From contig NZ_AP024660.1 in the NCBI RefSeq assembly GCF_019977395.1, forward strand, positions 372,001 to 436,000: DNA of 64,000 nucleotides, read 5' to 3'. The stretch is from Arthrobacter sp. NicSoilC5 (GTDB lineage: Bacteria; Actinomycetota; Actinomycetes; Actinomycetales; Micrococcaceae). The notes under the pieces are model-generated. The model ran no database searches. It was not told the origin of the DNA and was given only the letters and a program-made list of their open reading frames with translations. The translations under genes and the position numbers were made by a program. This document shows positions 53,441 through 62,249 of this stretch, piece after piece (the stretch's first letter is position 1; each line of letters begins with the position of its first letter).

Positions 53441-54394
53441 TTAGACGAGAGCTGCCGGTTTTGCGGCTGCCTTTATTAAGTCGGGGAAGTCAGGGGCTGT
53501 TATTTCAGTGACCAACCCCTCCCAACAGGTACGCAGTTCCCCTGCGTAGTCGGCGTCGTCATTGGGTGCGGCGTTGCCCATGGCGGTGATCCACAGTCCG
53601 CTGTTGGACCAATGAGCCACTGCCATGAAGAGCCTGGCACGCGCCATTTTTACCGGGTCAGCGTTGCCGAAGTAGGCCTCAAAGAGTGCGCGTGCCTTCT
53701 CTTTCCCGAATCCGTTTTGCGCTGCAATGAATCCAATCTCGTAGCACGGGTCCGAGTTGCCGGCGAGATCCCAGTCGATGATGTTGTAGGTCATCGAGGA
53801 GGTGTCCTTGATGATGTTTGCATCCCAAATGTCCAAATGGCAGGGAACAAACTGGGAAGGATCCAGGGCCAGGACGGTCTCCAGGCGGTCCATCAGGGCC
53901 TGGATGGCTGACGTTCCGGGCGGCAGCTCGATACCTTGTCTTCTGGCGGCCTCCATCCTTTGTCGGGCCAGGTTGAAGGGGTTGATGTCGTTGAGGAACC
54001 GGCGGCCGGAGTGATGAAGCCGGTGAAGGGCAGGGACGAGTCGGGTGACGGAGTCATCGTCGTCGCTTAGCCTCGGGTGGCCTCCCGGAACAAAGTCGAG
54101 GGCCAGCGCCAAGGGTTCGTTTGAGACTGTTATGACGGGCGCGCCTACGCCGATGTCGGCGGCAATTCTCGTGTTCTCCAGAACCACGTGGGCGGCGGGC
54201 AGAACTCCTACCGTTTCCCAGTAGTTGTTCCAGAGCTTGACGACGCAGCGACGGGAACCGTCCTCGACGAGGTAGTTCTTATGGGCCTGGCCGCCGGAGA
54301 GGGAATGTGCGGTGACGTGACAGCCAGCCCAGTCGGGGTTCGTCGAAAGCACCGCCTCAATGCTGGTGATTTCGGTATCAGGGACGATGGTCAT
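53441..54394 (-). CDS. APH/choline-kinase-fold kinase, probable amino-alcohol kinase
   Basis: A 317-residue protein from ATG 54394 (AAGGA upstream); an upstream ATG at 54433 is less likely. It has the kinase-like APH fold: [20 protein letters not shown] (nucleotide loop), VVKLWNN (ATP Lys), [20 protein letters not shown] (catalytic H-x-D-x4-N) and [20 protein letters not shown] (metal-binding DWD). The family phosphorylates small amines and alcohols, such as ethanolamine, choline and hydroxylysine. With the class III PLP enzyme it suggests phosphorylation of an amino alcohol, then elimination of phosphate and ammonia. Antibiotic resistance is less likely in this setting. Confidence 0.85.
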   Translation of the reverse strand: MTIVPDTEITSIEAVLSTNPDWAGCHVTAHSLSGGQAHKNYLVEDGSRRCVVKLWNNYWETVGVLPAAHVVLENTRIAADIGVGAPVITVSNEPLALALDFVPGGHPRLSDDDDSVTRLVPALHRLHHSGRRFLNDINPFNLARQRMEAARRQGIELPPGTSAIQALMDRLETVLALDPSQFVPCHLDIWDANIIKDTSSMTYNIIDWDLAGNSDPCYEIGFIAAQNGFGKEKARALFEAYFGNADPVKMARARLFMAVAHWSNSGLWITAMGNAAPNDDADYAGELRTCWEGLVTEITAPDFPDLIKAAAKPAALV

Positions 54395-54536
54395 TAGGAT
54401 TGGATGTCCTTCGATGTTCGAATGCAGGTGCACTGTGTTGGGGTCGGAGGTTGTCCTGGCTGCACTGTTCGCACTGTTTCACGAGCTCCCACAAGCTCTG
54501 TAACGGTGCGGTCAGGACGTCTGCCGGTGTCACTGT

Positions 54537-55664
54537 TTACGCCTTTGCTGTGGCGAAGCGTGAAGGCAGGAACAGGTTTGTTTCGGGGCGGGAAATGCCG
54601 TCGACATGATCGGCCAGCATTTCACCAACAACCGCTGCATAGCGGAACCCGCGGCCCATGTCTCCGGTGCCGATGACGACATCGGACGACTCCGGGTGTC
54701 CACCGATAACCCAATGGCCGTCCTCCACCTCAGACCACATGCATACGGTGGTCGATACCGGGTTGGTGTCGATATCCGGGAGCCTGGCGCTGAGGACTTC
54801 CTGGATCCGTTCGAGGTCTCCGGGCCTGAGGTCCTGACTGAGGTCCTCGGGATCGATCCAGTTTCCCTTCCCGGGGACGGAGAACTTCCATTCACCGTTA
54901 GGCTCGGAGCAACCGTAAGCCGGTGCCTCGTCCGATCCTGGGGGCTTGGCGAAGTAGATGGCCGGCTTCGGTGGCCCGTCCTGGCGGAAATTGGCCAGCA
55001 CCTGACGGTCCACCTTGTAGGGCAGATCCAGTTGCATCAAATGGTTGGCGCGGGCACCCACGGTGACGACGACCTTGTCGGCTGAATAGTTACCCTGATC
55101 GGTGCTTACGACGATGCCCGAAGCGCTCTCATCCCAGCCTTGAACCGCTTCTCCCGTGCGCAGGGTTGCGCCGAGCCGGCGAGCCTCTGACTGCAGGGCC
55201 TTGATGGCGGGGTGAACGAGGGCAACGGTGCCGTTTGGCTCCCATACGGCGACTTCGTCGTCTTTAATCGTGGCCCAAGGGAACCGCTTCCGTGCCGTCG
55301 ACGCGTTGAGGGCATCGTACTCAAAATCGGACGCGTTCAGGGATGCCACCGTTTTGTCGAACCACATTGATCCGGGTTCGCCGACGAACACAGTTCCCGA
55401 ACGTTCCAACAGCCGGGTCCCGGTTTTCGCGGCCAACTCGTCCCACAACTCAAAGGTCCGCTTTGTGAAGGTGGTGTACTGGGCTCCTGCGCTGCTGGAC
55501 TGGCGGGCCAGCCGTGTGGCGCCTCCGTGCGAACCGTGCATGTGTGGTGGTGCAAACTTATCCAGGCCGAGCACAGACTTGCCGCGGGCCGCCAAGTGCC
55601 AGGCCGCTGATGAACCCCAGGGGCCCAGTCCAATGACGATGACGTCGTAGTGTTGTTTTGACAC
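54537..55664 (-). CDS. FAD-dependent amine oxidase, monomeric sarcosine oxidase / N-methyltryptophan oxidase family
   Basis: A 375-residue flavoenzyme. The FAD Rossmann site is YDVIVIGLGPWGSSAAWHLA; GSHGGATRLARQS is typical of sarcosine-oxidase-type proteins. The Cys in VSTTVCMWSEVEDGHWVIGG aligns with the residue that links FAD covalently, and the Lys in GEWKFSVPG with the O2-activating Lys. GDMGRGFRYAAVVGEMLADH closes the FAD site. It oxidises a secondary or N-methyl amine, giving H2O2 and often formaldehyde. It is the first structural gene after the tetR-like gene, with a 34-base gap. Confidence 0.9.
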   Translation of the reverse strand: MSKQHYDVIVIGLGPWGSSAAWHLAARGKSVLGLDKFAPPHMHGSHGGATRLARQSSSAGAQYTTFTKRTFELWDELAAKTGTRLLERSGTVFVGEPGSMWFDKTVASLNASDFEYDALNASTARKRFPWATIKDDEVAVWEPNGTVALVHPAIKALQSEARRLGATLRTGEAVQGWDESASGIVVSTDQGNYSADKVVVTVGARANHLMQLDLPYKVDRQVLANFRQDGPPKPAIYFAKPPGSDEAPAYGCSEPNGEWKFSVPGKGNWIDPEDLSQDLRPGDLERIQEVLSARLPDIDTNPVSTTVCMWSEVEDGHWVIGGHPESSDVVIGTGDMGRGFRYAAVVGEMLADHVDGISRPETNLFLPSRFATAKA

Positions 55665-55698
55665 AAATTCCTCCGTTGTGGTTTTTCAGCCCGGTGGG

Positions 55699-56313
55699 TC
55701 AGACCGTGGCTCGTATGAGAAGTCCGTCCATGAGTAGCCGGATAGCCGCGACGGCCGGCTCGGCGTCCTCCGGCTTACGTGCAGCAGCAGCCCCGGCAGC
55801 GCGGATTGCCCCGGTGATGGTTGCGGCCAAGGCTTCGGTGGGCGCGTCCTCAGGCAAAGTGCCGCTGTCTTTGGCATCCTTCAGATCGCGCGCGATGAGC
55901 TCTTCGAAAGAGCGGGAAGTCGAGCCCATGACATCCGAGAGGGCCGACACCAGGTCCGGTCCCATCACCCCGTAGAACCGGCCCTTGGGCTCCTTTGTCG
56001 CCTCCACCAGCGCGGTGGCCAGCGCCGTGATTCTTGCACCGGGGTCCGTGAGGGGATCGCGCAGGCTGATGCCCCGTACGTAGACGGCGTCGGCGATCCG
56101 CAGATACACCTCACGGACAATTTCGTCCCTTCCACCGGGGAAGTGGGCATAAATGGTCCCCCTCGAAATACCCGCCTGCTGGCTAAGGACTTCAAGGGCG
56201 GTCGAAGCGTACCCCTCCGAACTCAGCAGCTCAGCTGCGGTGTCGAGAATGTCGCCGCGGGTTCTCATACGGTTGCGTTCCCGAAGGGAGAGGGGCTTGT
56301 TGGAGGCACTCAT
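55699..56313 (-). CDS. TetR family transcriptional regulator
   Basis: A 204-residue protein. The HTH covers residues 15-65 (RMRTRGDILDTAAELLSSEG, YASTALEVLSQQAGISRGTI, YAHFPGGRDEIVREVYLRI). The remaining 140 residues form the helical ligand-binding/dimer domain. It is the first gene of the minus-strand amine operon and diverges from the phosphatase and permease genes, so it probably controls both sides from the gap at 56314-56531. Confidence 0.93.
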   Translation of the reverse strand: MSASNKPLSLRERNRMRTRGDILDTAAELLSSEGYASTALEVLSQQAGISRGTIYAHFPGGRDEIVREVYLRIADAVYVRGISLRDPLTDPGARITALATALVEATKEPKGRFYGVMGPDLVSALSDVMGSTSRSFEELIARDLKDAKDSGTLPEDAPTEALAATITGAIRAAGAAAARKPEDAEPAVAAIRLLMDGLLIRATV

Positions 56314-56531
56314 TTTTTGATCCTTCGCGTGGGTGTCCGGTGATCTGCTTCACAGCATTGCACACCCTCTTCTAAAAGTGAACAGTCTGTGCAAAATTTG
56401 ACGAGTGTAGCCTAGCCCGCATGCCCCCGTCGCGAACATTGAACACCATGCCCAAGGTTTGGATTAGTTAAGCAAGAAATATTTGATGTGTTCTATTGCA
56501 GGACGAAACATTCAGTGTTTACCTTCTGTGT
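56314..56531. promoter_or_regulatory. Divergent promoter region with TetR operator candidates
   Basis: TGAACA-GTC-TGTGCA at 56379-56393 is a 15-bp near-palindrome (one mismatch). A wider perfect repeat pairs TTGCACA (56358-56364) with TGTGCAA (56388-56394). Either could be the operator of the adjacent TetR regulator. Confidence 0.5.
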
Positions 56532-57329
56532 ATGAAACAGGTCACACCAGGCTTGGCTGGCCCTAACTCCCTTGAGGGCGTCCGGAACTTCCGAAGCCTT
56601 GGAGGACTGCCGGCGCACGGAGGATCCCGTGTCGCTGAAGGCCTGCTATACAGGAGTGGGCACTTCGGATACTCGACAGCCCAGGATCGTCAGAGGCTGG
56701 AGGCGGTGGGCCTGCACTTCATGGATCTGCGAAGTCCTTGGGAATCCGAAGCCGAAGACCGTTGCGTGCCTGCGTTGAAGACTGTACAAACGCCACTTCA
56801 CGCTAAAGACAGCAGGGACGCGTGGCTGTGGTCTGCGGTTCGCGAAGGTCGCGTGAGCGAGCTTGGCAGGGCCCTGACGGCAGCGCGGGCGGAAGAAGCA
56901 ATGCATCGACTCTATGCCCGTGACATAGCAGGCAACCCATCGGTATTTGCCAGCTTCCTTCATTCATTGACTCGAGTTGAGCTGCCTGTCGTCGTCCACT
57001 GCTCGGCAGGGAAGGACAGAACCGGATGGGCAATAGCCATCCTTTTGACCATCCTGGGAGTACCTGAAACCGCGATCCTCGAAGACTACGTTCAGAGTTC
57101 ATCACCGGAGAACCAATACCTCATCAGAGACTCCGCAGGCAGCGTCACCAGCATCGACAAACACCTGCGAACCGTCATCACACCCTTGCTGGAAGCGCGG
57201 CAAGGGTACCTCGAAACCGCATGGCACAGCGTGGAGCACGCCTGGGGATCACGCCACTCCTACTTGGAAGACGGACTCGGCATCACTCCGGCGCTCACAA
57301 ACAAACTCAAGGCACGGCTCCTCGTCTGA
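56532..57329 (+). CDS. Tyrosine-phosphatase-like protein (bacterial PTP, MptpB/Siw14-like)
   Basis: A 265-residue protein from ATG 56532; TTG 56496 is an alternative and neither has a strong ribosome site. It has the P-loop HCSAGKDRTGWAIAILLTIL (Cys-x5-Arg with the Lys-Asp of the lipid/tyrosine phosphatase group). The N-terminus, SLEGVRNFRSLGGLPAHGG and GLLYRSGHFGYSTAQDRQRL, is typical of MptpB-like proteins. Family members dephosphorylate phosphotyrosine, phosphoinositides or small phospho-compounds. Beside an amino-alcohol kinase and phospho-lyase it could act on a phosphorylated metabolite, but a regulatory role is equally possible. Confidence 0.85.
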   Translation: MKQVTPGLAGPNSLEGVRNFRSLGGLPAHGGSRVAEGLLYRSGHFGYSTAQDRQRLEAVGLHFMDLRSPWESEAEDRCVPALKTVQTPLHAKDSRDAWLWSAVREGRVSELGRALTAARAEEAMHRLYARDIAGNPSVFASFLHSLTRVELPVVVHCSAGKDRTGWAIAILLTILGVPETAILEDYVQSSSPENQYLIRDSAGSVTSIDKHLRTVITPLLEARQGYLETAWHSVEHAWGSRHSYLEDGLGITPALTNKLKARLLV

Positions 57330-57379
57330 GGAATCCCGACCATGGCCACGGCCAATTTCTGCCCCGAAAGAGGAAACCC

Positions 57380-58831
57380 ATGATTGATAACGTCAGCGAG
57401 TTGCCGGCAACGACGCCGTCCAACACACCTGTCCAACCGCAAGCAGGCCATCTCCGCTCAAATAAACTCGGCGTCTTCGCCATCGCCTTCTTCGTCATCG
57501 CAGCGGCGGCCCCCATGGCGGCCGTCGTCGGCACCGGTCCCGTCGTCTTTGCTGCGGTTGGACCTGCAGCCCCATTGATCTACGCGATCGCCGCACTGCT
57601 CATCGCACTCTTCGCCGTCGGATACCTACGCATGAGCAGGCATGTCACCAACGCCGGCGGCTTCGTCGCCTACATCGCCAAAGGCCTCGGTACACCCTGG
57701 GCCACCGCAGGAGCTGGTCTGGCCCTGCTCATGTACCTCAGCCTGCAGGTCGGGCTCTGGTCACAGTTCGGCGTCTTCGCCGGGCAATTGCTGGAGAGCC
57801 TCACAGGACTCTCCGTGCCCCCGCTCGTCTGGATAGTCGCGTTGCTCGTCATCACCACGGCACTCACCATGCGGGGCGTCGACACGAGCATCCGACTCTT
57901 GGCCGTCCTCATCATCGGCGAAACCCTCGTCGTTGCTGCTCTGGTCATTGTGCTCGTTACCAGCAAGGGGCCGGGAGTCTTCACATTCTCCGGCTTCACC
58001 GCTGAGAACCTCTTCAGCCCGGGCCTGGGCATTGCATTGCTGTTCGCCTTCCTGTGCTTCACCAGCTTCGAAGCAACCGTGGTGTTCTCGGAAGAAGCAA
58101 TCAACCCCCGCAAGACCATCCCGCGGGCCCTCTACGCCGTGATCGCCTTTGTCGGAATTTTTTACACGCTCTCCATCTGGGTTATCGGAGGGGCCATCGG
58201 GGTGGACAACATCCAACAGGCGGCAACAGATGACCCTGCAGGATTCATCTTCAACCTCGCCTCCGAAAGCGGAGGGAGCGTCTTGAGCATGGCCATGCAA
58301 GTCCTCGTCGTGACCAGCTACCTCGCCATGCTGCTGGGCCTGATGAACATGTTCGCCCGCTACCTTTTCGCCCTCAGCCGTGCCGGAGTCCTGCCGGCCA
58401 GGCTGGCCAGCGTTTCAAAGGATGGGAGTCCCGCCACCGCAGCCCTGTCCAACGGCGTGGCCGTCGGCATCGTCGTGGTTACCTTCCTCGTCCTCGGCGC
58501 AGACCCACTGACCGTCGTGTTCGCCTGGTTCAGCGCCCTGGCAACGGCAGCCTTCATCACCATCCTCATCGTGGCGTCCGTATCCATCGTCGTGTTCTTC
58601 GTCCGGACCAAGGACAACACCAGTATCTGGGCGACGAAGATCGCACCTACCCTCTCCACCGTGATCCTCTCCTATATCGGCTACGTGACGATCGAGAACT
58701 ACGACTCCCTCATCGGGCCTGACAACGCCGCCGCAAAGTGGCTGCTCATCCTCATTCCTGCCGCGATGCTTGGCGGCCTGGTATTCGGCAGGAGCAAGCG
58801 CGACATCGACTACGCCAAAGAAGTTATCTGA
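57380..58831 (+). CDS. APC family amino acid/amine permease
   Basis: A 483-residue protein from ATG 57380 behind AAAGAGGAAA; the longer frame to 57221 overlaps the phosphatase gene and is rejected. About 12 helices. The first carries FFVIAAAAPMAAVVGTGPVV, and NAGGFVAYIAKGLGTPWATA is the conserved loop of APC transporters. FEATVVFSEEAINPRKTIPR in helix 6 and the following loop is also an APC hallmark. It probably imports the amine or amino acid broken down by the neighbouring operon. It follows the phosphatase gene by 50 bases. Confidence 0.92.
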   Translation: MIDNVSELPATTPSNTPVQPQAGHLRSNKLGVFAIAFFVIAAAAPMAAVVGTGPVVFAAVGPAAPLIYAIAALLIALFAVGYLRMSRHVTNAGGFVAYIAKGLGTPWATAGAGLALLMYLSLQVGLWSQFGVFAGQLLESLTGLSVPPLVWIVALLVITTALTMRGVDTSIRLLAVLIIGETLVVAALVIVLVTSKGPGVFTFSGFTAENLFSPGLGIALLFAFLCFTSFEATVVFSEEAINPRKTIPRALYAVIAFVGIFYTLSIWVIGGAIGVDNIQQAATDDPAGFIFNLASESGGSVLSMAMQVLVVTSYLAMLLGLMNMFARYLFALSRAGVLPARLASVSKDGSPATAALSNGVAVGIVVVTFLVLGADPLTVVFAWFSALATAAFITILIVASVSIVVFFVRTKDNTSIWATKIAPTLSTVILSYIGYVTIENYDSLIGPDNAAAKWLLILIPAAMLGGLVFGRSKRDIDYAKEVI

Positions 58832-58840
58832 AACGGTTAG

Positions 58841-58870
58841 CGTGCTGCCGCCTCCGCGGGCGGCAGCACG
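58841..58870 (+). terminator. GC-rich hairpin terminator after the permease gene
   Basis: CGTGCTGCCGCC (58841-58852) pairs perfectly with GGCGGCAGCACG (58859-58870) across a 6-base loop, nine bases after the permease stop. Confidence 0.7.
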
Positions 58871-59012
58871 GCAATTAATTCGTTTCCTCCGGGACCACAA
58901 CGTCTTCACGAGGTGGCCCAGTGGTATGCCCGCATCGTCTTTGAAGTCTGACGATCGGTCCTCCACGAGTAAGCGAAAGCACACACCTTCGAAACAGAAC
59001 CGGGAGATCAGA

Positions 59013-59819
59013 ATGACCCCCAAATCAGTTGCAGTTATTACCGGCGGAGGAACCGGAATAGGAGCCGCCACTGCCGCAACACTCCGGGGCCAAGGGTGGG
59101 AAGTTGTCGTCTGCGGACGCCGTCCAGAAGCTGTAAGCCGAGTCGCTGACATGACCGGCGCCCGCGCTGTCGTCGCGGATGTTGCTTCCGCTTCCGACAT
59201 GGAACGGCTGGTCGCGGATACCGTGGAGCAATTCGGCGCTATTAACGGCCTCGTACTGAATGCCGGAATTGTCCGCGCCGGCAGTGCCGGCGAACTGTCC
59301 GATGAAGACTGGAACGCCATGGTCAGCACCAACCTCACCGGGCCCTTCCTACTAGTCCGTGCCGCCTTGCCGCACCTGATCAAAGCCAGCGGCTCGATCG
59401 TAGGGGTGGCCTCAGCGGCAGCGCTTCGCGCGACGGCTGGAATCGCGGGCTACGACGCCACGAAGGCCGGCCTTGCCATGTTGATGCAATCCATCGCGGT
59501 CGATTACGGACCGCTCGGGGTGCGCGCCAACGCGGTATGTCCCGGCTGGACCCGGACGGAAATGGCGGATATGGAGATGGGCGAATTTGCTGAACACAGC
59601 GGCATCGATCGCGAGGAAGCTTACAGCCTTGCCACTGCGTTCGTCCCCAGTCGGCGCCCGGCCGCGTCCTCCGAGGTCGCCGATGTCATTGCCTGGCTGC
59701 TCTCCGATCAGGCCTCGTACGTTAATGCAGCCACGATCCCGGTGGATGGGGGACTGATCGCGGTCGAACCGGAGCCATCGCCTTCGACCCCCGTGTCAGT
59801 ATCGGCACCGCTGCCGTAG
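59013..59819 (+). CDS. Short-chain dehydrogenase/reductase
   Basis: A 268-residue classical SDR from ATG 59013 behind CGGGAG; the frame to 58770 overlaps the permease gene. Residues 7-30 are AVITGGGTGIGAATAATLRG (nucleotide site; RRPEAV suggests NADP may also fit). Then VLNAGIVRAGSAGELSDEDW, SGSIVGVASAAALRATAGIA (catalytic Ser), GYDATKAGLAMLMQS (Tyr and Lys) and RANAVCPGWTRTEM. It oxidises or reduces an alcohol or ketone. Its place at the end of the amine locus suggests the amino alcohol or its ketone as substrate, which the sequence alone cannot prove. Confidence 0.88.
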   Translation: MTPKSVAVITGGGTGIGAATAATLRGQGWEVVVCGRRPEAVSRVADMTGARAVVADVASASDMERLVADTVEQFGAINGLVLNAGIVRAGSAGELSDEDWNAMVSTNLTGPFLLVRAALPHLIKASGSIVGVASAAALRATAGIAGYDATKAGLAMLMQSIAVDYGPLGVRANAVCPGWTRTEMADMEMGEFAEHSGIDREEAYSLATAFVPSRRPAASSEVADVIAWLLSDQASYVNAATIPVDGGLIAVEPEPSPSTPVSVSAPLP

Positions 59820-59896
59820 ACGGACCCATCCCGGCGATGCAGGCAATTCCTGACTAAGCGCTACAGTCCGTCTTTCAGGTGTTACTTGAAAAAGGA

Positions 59897-60081
59897 GTGT
59901 GGACATTGTCCACACTCTTCCCTTCGGATCCGACGATACTGCCGACGGACTGCTCCGGATTCCGCATGTTTGCGCGGATCCCGAGTAGTTGCAAGGCCTG
60001 GAAGTCAGTTCGAGTCCCACCTCGGGCACAACAGATCGCCTCGTCAGGGGCGATTTTGCTTCAACGTGTTGACAAAGCTTG
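59897..60081 (+). repeat. 185-bp palindrome plus tRNA-3'-end-like module, copy 2
   Basis: The palindrome GTGTGGACA-T-TGTCCACAC is at 59897-59915, the tRNA-3'-end-like segment at 60008-60030 (identical to 10730-10752 over 23 bases) and TGTTGACAAAGCTTG at 60067-60081. Every offset equals that of copy 1 at 10619-10803. The bases between are partly conserved (GCATGTTT-GCG, AAGGCC-GGAA). Confidence 0.6.
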
Positions 60082-60755
60082 CGGTCGCGTCGCCTGACGG
60101 GTTGGGTCGCGGGCTGTAGCCTGGCCGCCGCGGGGGGTATGCAGGTGTGTGGGTGGCGGGTCCAGGACCCTGGCTGGTGGGCCCTCCGCGTGCTGTTTGA
60201 TGGGGTCATACGGTTCCTCGCTTCCGGTCTTGTCGGGTAGGCCCCGGTGTGGCCTACACCTATTCATGGGCCGGGGGAGAGACGACGACATGACCGCAGC
60301 GCGTTTGACTGGCGGCCTCCGATGCGAGGTTTCGACGACCCAAAAAGCACATTGCGTTCATCGCTTTGACCAGCCAAAGTAAGTGTGGACACTGTCCACA
60401 CTTACGTCTGATTTGATGCTCTGCCCGGCGCCGGCCGGGAGTTCGAGTTCTCGCATTCCCGCTTGCCGTGACTTAGCACAGGGCCGTCAGATGAAAGACT
60501 GTTGGACTCGGCGGTGTGCCGCTCTTCCCCGAGGCAGGTGGGAGGGTCAGCTTGAGATATATCGCTGCTGGGAGTCGGTGTCCAAGGGGCCGTAATCCGA
60601 CTCTAGCCTGACGCCGTCGGACGGTCAGACTGATGTCCGATTGGGGTGTAGTGCACTCGGATTCGCGCCCTTATTGGATTTGCTTCTGGTTGAGCCAAGG
60701 TTGGCCTCCCGGAGGCTTGTCGGCTGCGCAGGCACGGCCGGTGGGATGTACCGCA
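60082..60755. other. Gene-free stretch with a third palindrome
   Basis: No gene is supported. A third perfect palindrome of the same type (AAGTGTGGACA-C-TGTCCACACTT, extending one more base each side) lies at 60380-60404. It is followed by a poorly matching TTCGAGT at 60443, too diverged to call a full module. Minus-strand EEPYDPIK near 60220 echoes the remnant near 10360. Confidence 0.45.
60380..60404. repeat. Third GTGTGGACA/TGTCCACAC palindrome
   Basis: A perfect 25-bp palindrome with 12-base arms around a single C. It shares its core arms with the palindromes at 59897 and, with two changes, 10619. Confidence 0.7.
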
Positions 60756-61466
60756 TCAATGCCAGCGTCTCCCCAGGACCGTCACAGCGGCGGTGATGGC
60801 GATGCCGAGGCCGATCGGGACGCTGAGATGGATCTGCAGCAGGAGTACTCCGATGGCGGCCCCGGCGAACATAGCGAGGACAGCGCCCAGCCGTCGGTTG
60901 AGTAACCGGGGCCGTTGCTTGCCCACAAGTGACTCTCCGGCGAGGGAGGTGATGGTGGAAGTAATGACCACTGTGGTCATGTCTCGTACGCCCAAATGCC
61001 GCGCAATCAAAGCCTGGGAGCCCATGTGCATGGCGATAAGGGCGGCAACGATGACACGAATGGACTGGTGGCCGACGTCTTCCACGATGAGAGAGATGGC
61101 AGCGGTTCCCGTCAACGCGATACAACCCGCTGTGAGAAGGAGCGTTACCCTGCGGTTCCAGCCTTTCGGGCTTGACTGGAGTGTAAATCCGGCGACCGCA
61201 GCGCCGAGGAGAAAGGCGCCAAGTGCTACCAGTGGGCCCAAAGTTGGCAGGTTCGCGGCCCCGGCCAACGCCATCGCAAGAATTACCACGTTGCCGGTCA
61301 TATTTCCGGTGAAGACGCGATCAAGTCCAAGGTAGCCGACGGCGTCAACCACACCTGTAACGAGCGTGAGGGCCATCATGAGCATCAGTCGGAACTTTTC
61401 CGGAGACGCATTTTCTTGCCGAGTACAGGTGGTTTTAGTACCTGAGCTGGCTATGGCTGATGTCAT
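60756..61466 (-). CDS. DUF1275 (YoaK-type) membrane protein
   Basis: A 236-residue protein with about seven hydrophobic segments. MMALTLVTGVVDAVGYLGLD and RVFTGNMTGNVVILAMALAG are the signature of the DUF1275/YoaK family (G-VDA--YL-L---F---MTGN). A second half with MHMGSQALIARHLGVRDMTT and STITSLAGESLVG is also conserved in it. No biochemical role is established for the family. It is a single gene between the palindrome-rich stretch and the methionine synthase operon. Confidence 0.9.
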   Translation of the reverse strand: MTSAIASSGTKTTCTRQENASPEKFRLMLMMALTLVTGVVDAVGYLGLDRVFTGNMTGNVVILAMALAGAANLPTLGPLVALGAFLLGAAVAGFTLQSSPKGWNRRVTLLLTAGCIALTGTAAISLIVEDVGHQSIRVIVAALIAMHMGSQALIARHLGVRDMTTVVITSTITSLAGESLVGKQRPRLLNRRLGAVLAMFAGAAIGVLLLQIHLSVPIGLGIAITAAVTVLGRRWH

Positions 61467-61488
61467 GGTTTATGGAATCCTTCATCGT

Positions 61489-61515
61489 GAGGGGTGGTCT
61501 CTATGACCACCCCTC
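61489..61515. terminator. Hairpin terminator
   Basis: GAGGGGTGGTC (61489-61499) pairs perfectly with GACCACCCCTC (61505-61515) around a 5-base loop. It lies downstream of the minus-strand flavin reductase gene and just before the DUF1275 gene, so it should end the methionine operon. The rest of 61467-61674 shows no gene. Confidence 0.65.
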
Positions 61516-61674
61516 GGACATGCTTATTGGTCATCGTCAATCAGGCCCTCGTCAAGGACGTGGTCGTTGGCCGTCTGTGCGTCCATGCCGCCAACCACGA
61601 AGCGCGAATGGCGGCAGTTATACTTCCGCCGTCGTGAGCCGTTCTGCTTCCTGCCTCCATTGTTGGCGCGGCGC

Positions 61675-62247
61675 TCAGCCTTCAAGCTTGGAATGCTCGC
61701 CCAGGCGGTGCCATGAACGGTTGTGGTAGACCAGAGCGTCGCCGGGTTCGCCCGCTTGGACGTCACGCATCACACGGGACTCCAGGGCGTGAACGGCGAT
61801 GATGGTGGAAGTCCCCACCTCCATGCGATCGATGACGGCGCAGCGCACCCAAGCGCGGACATCGTCATACACCGCTTCGCCGGTTGCAAGGGCCGACCAG
61901 CGGTGCGTCTGGTCAAAGCGGTCGGCGCCGGGGGTCGCTCCCAACTTGGCCAGGTCGACGTCGTGCGCGTCCAGCAGGTGCACGACGACGGTCTCGGCGC
62001 GCGACAGCACCTCGGACGAAGAAGACAGTGCCGAGACCGAGAAGATCAGCAACGGAGGGTCCGCACTCACCGACACGACCGACGATACCGTCAGCGCCAC
62101 AGGCCCTTCGCCGGCATCGGCCGTGACGACGGCGACACCTCCCGGGTGCCCACGGAACAGTGCTTTGAATTCATCGGCCGAGAGGGAAGACGGGAAGCTT
62201 TGCTGCGGAGCCTCGAGCCAAGTGTCTGCGGGGTAGGCGTGAAACAC
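61675..62247 (-). CDS. Flavin reductase-like protein of the MesD operon
   Basis: A 190-residue protein from GTG 62247, which lies two bases after the MesD stop with AAGGTG as ribosome site; the longer frame to 62628 is antisense-like and rejected. It has the split-barrel FMN-binding domain: FKALFRGHPGGVAVVTADAG, PVALTVSSVVSVSADPPLLI, FSVSALSSSSEVLSRAETVV and VHLLDAHDVDLA. It reduces FMN with NAD(P)H. Next to MesD/MesX it may supply reduced flavin to the oxygen-dependent MesX step; this is inference from position. Confidence 0.85.
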   Translation of the reverse strand: MFHAYPADTWLEAPQQSFPSSLSADEFKALFRGHPGGVAVVTADAGEGPVALTVSSVVSVSADPPLLIFSVSALSSSSEVLSRAETVVVHLLDAHDVDLAKLGATPGADRFDQTHRWSALATGEAVYDDVRAWVRCAVIDRMEVGTSTIIAVHALESRVMRDVQAGEPGDALVYHNRSWHRLGEHSKLEG

Positions 62248-62249
62248 CG

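Noticed and set aside
53441..54394. Aminoglycoside-resistance phosphotransferase
   Set aside because: The fold is shared, but the gene is embedded with a phospho-lyase-like PLP enzyme, aldehyde dehydrogenase and amine oxidase, which favours a metabolic kinase.
60440..60470. A third complete palindrome plus tRNA-like module
   Set aside because: TTCGAGT is present but the flanking half-stem and acceptor differ, and the offset from the palindrome is about 60 rather than 111 bases.
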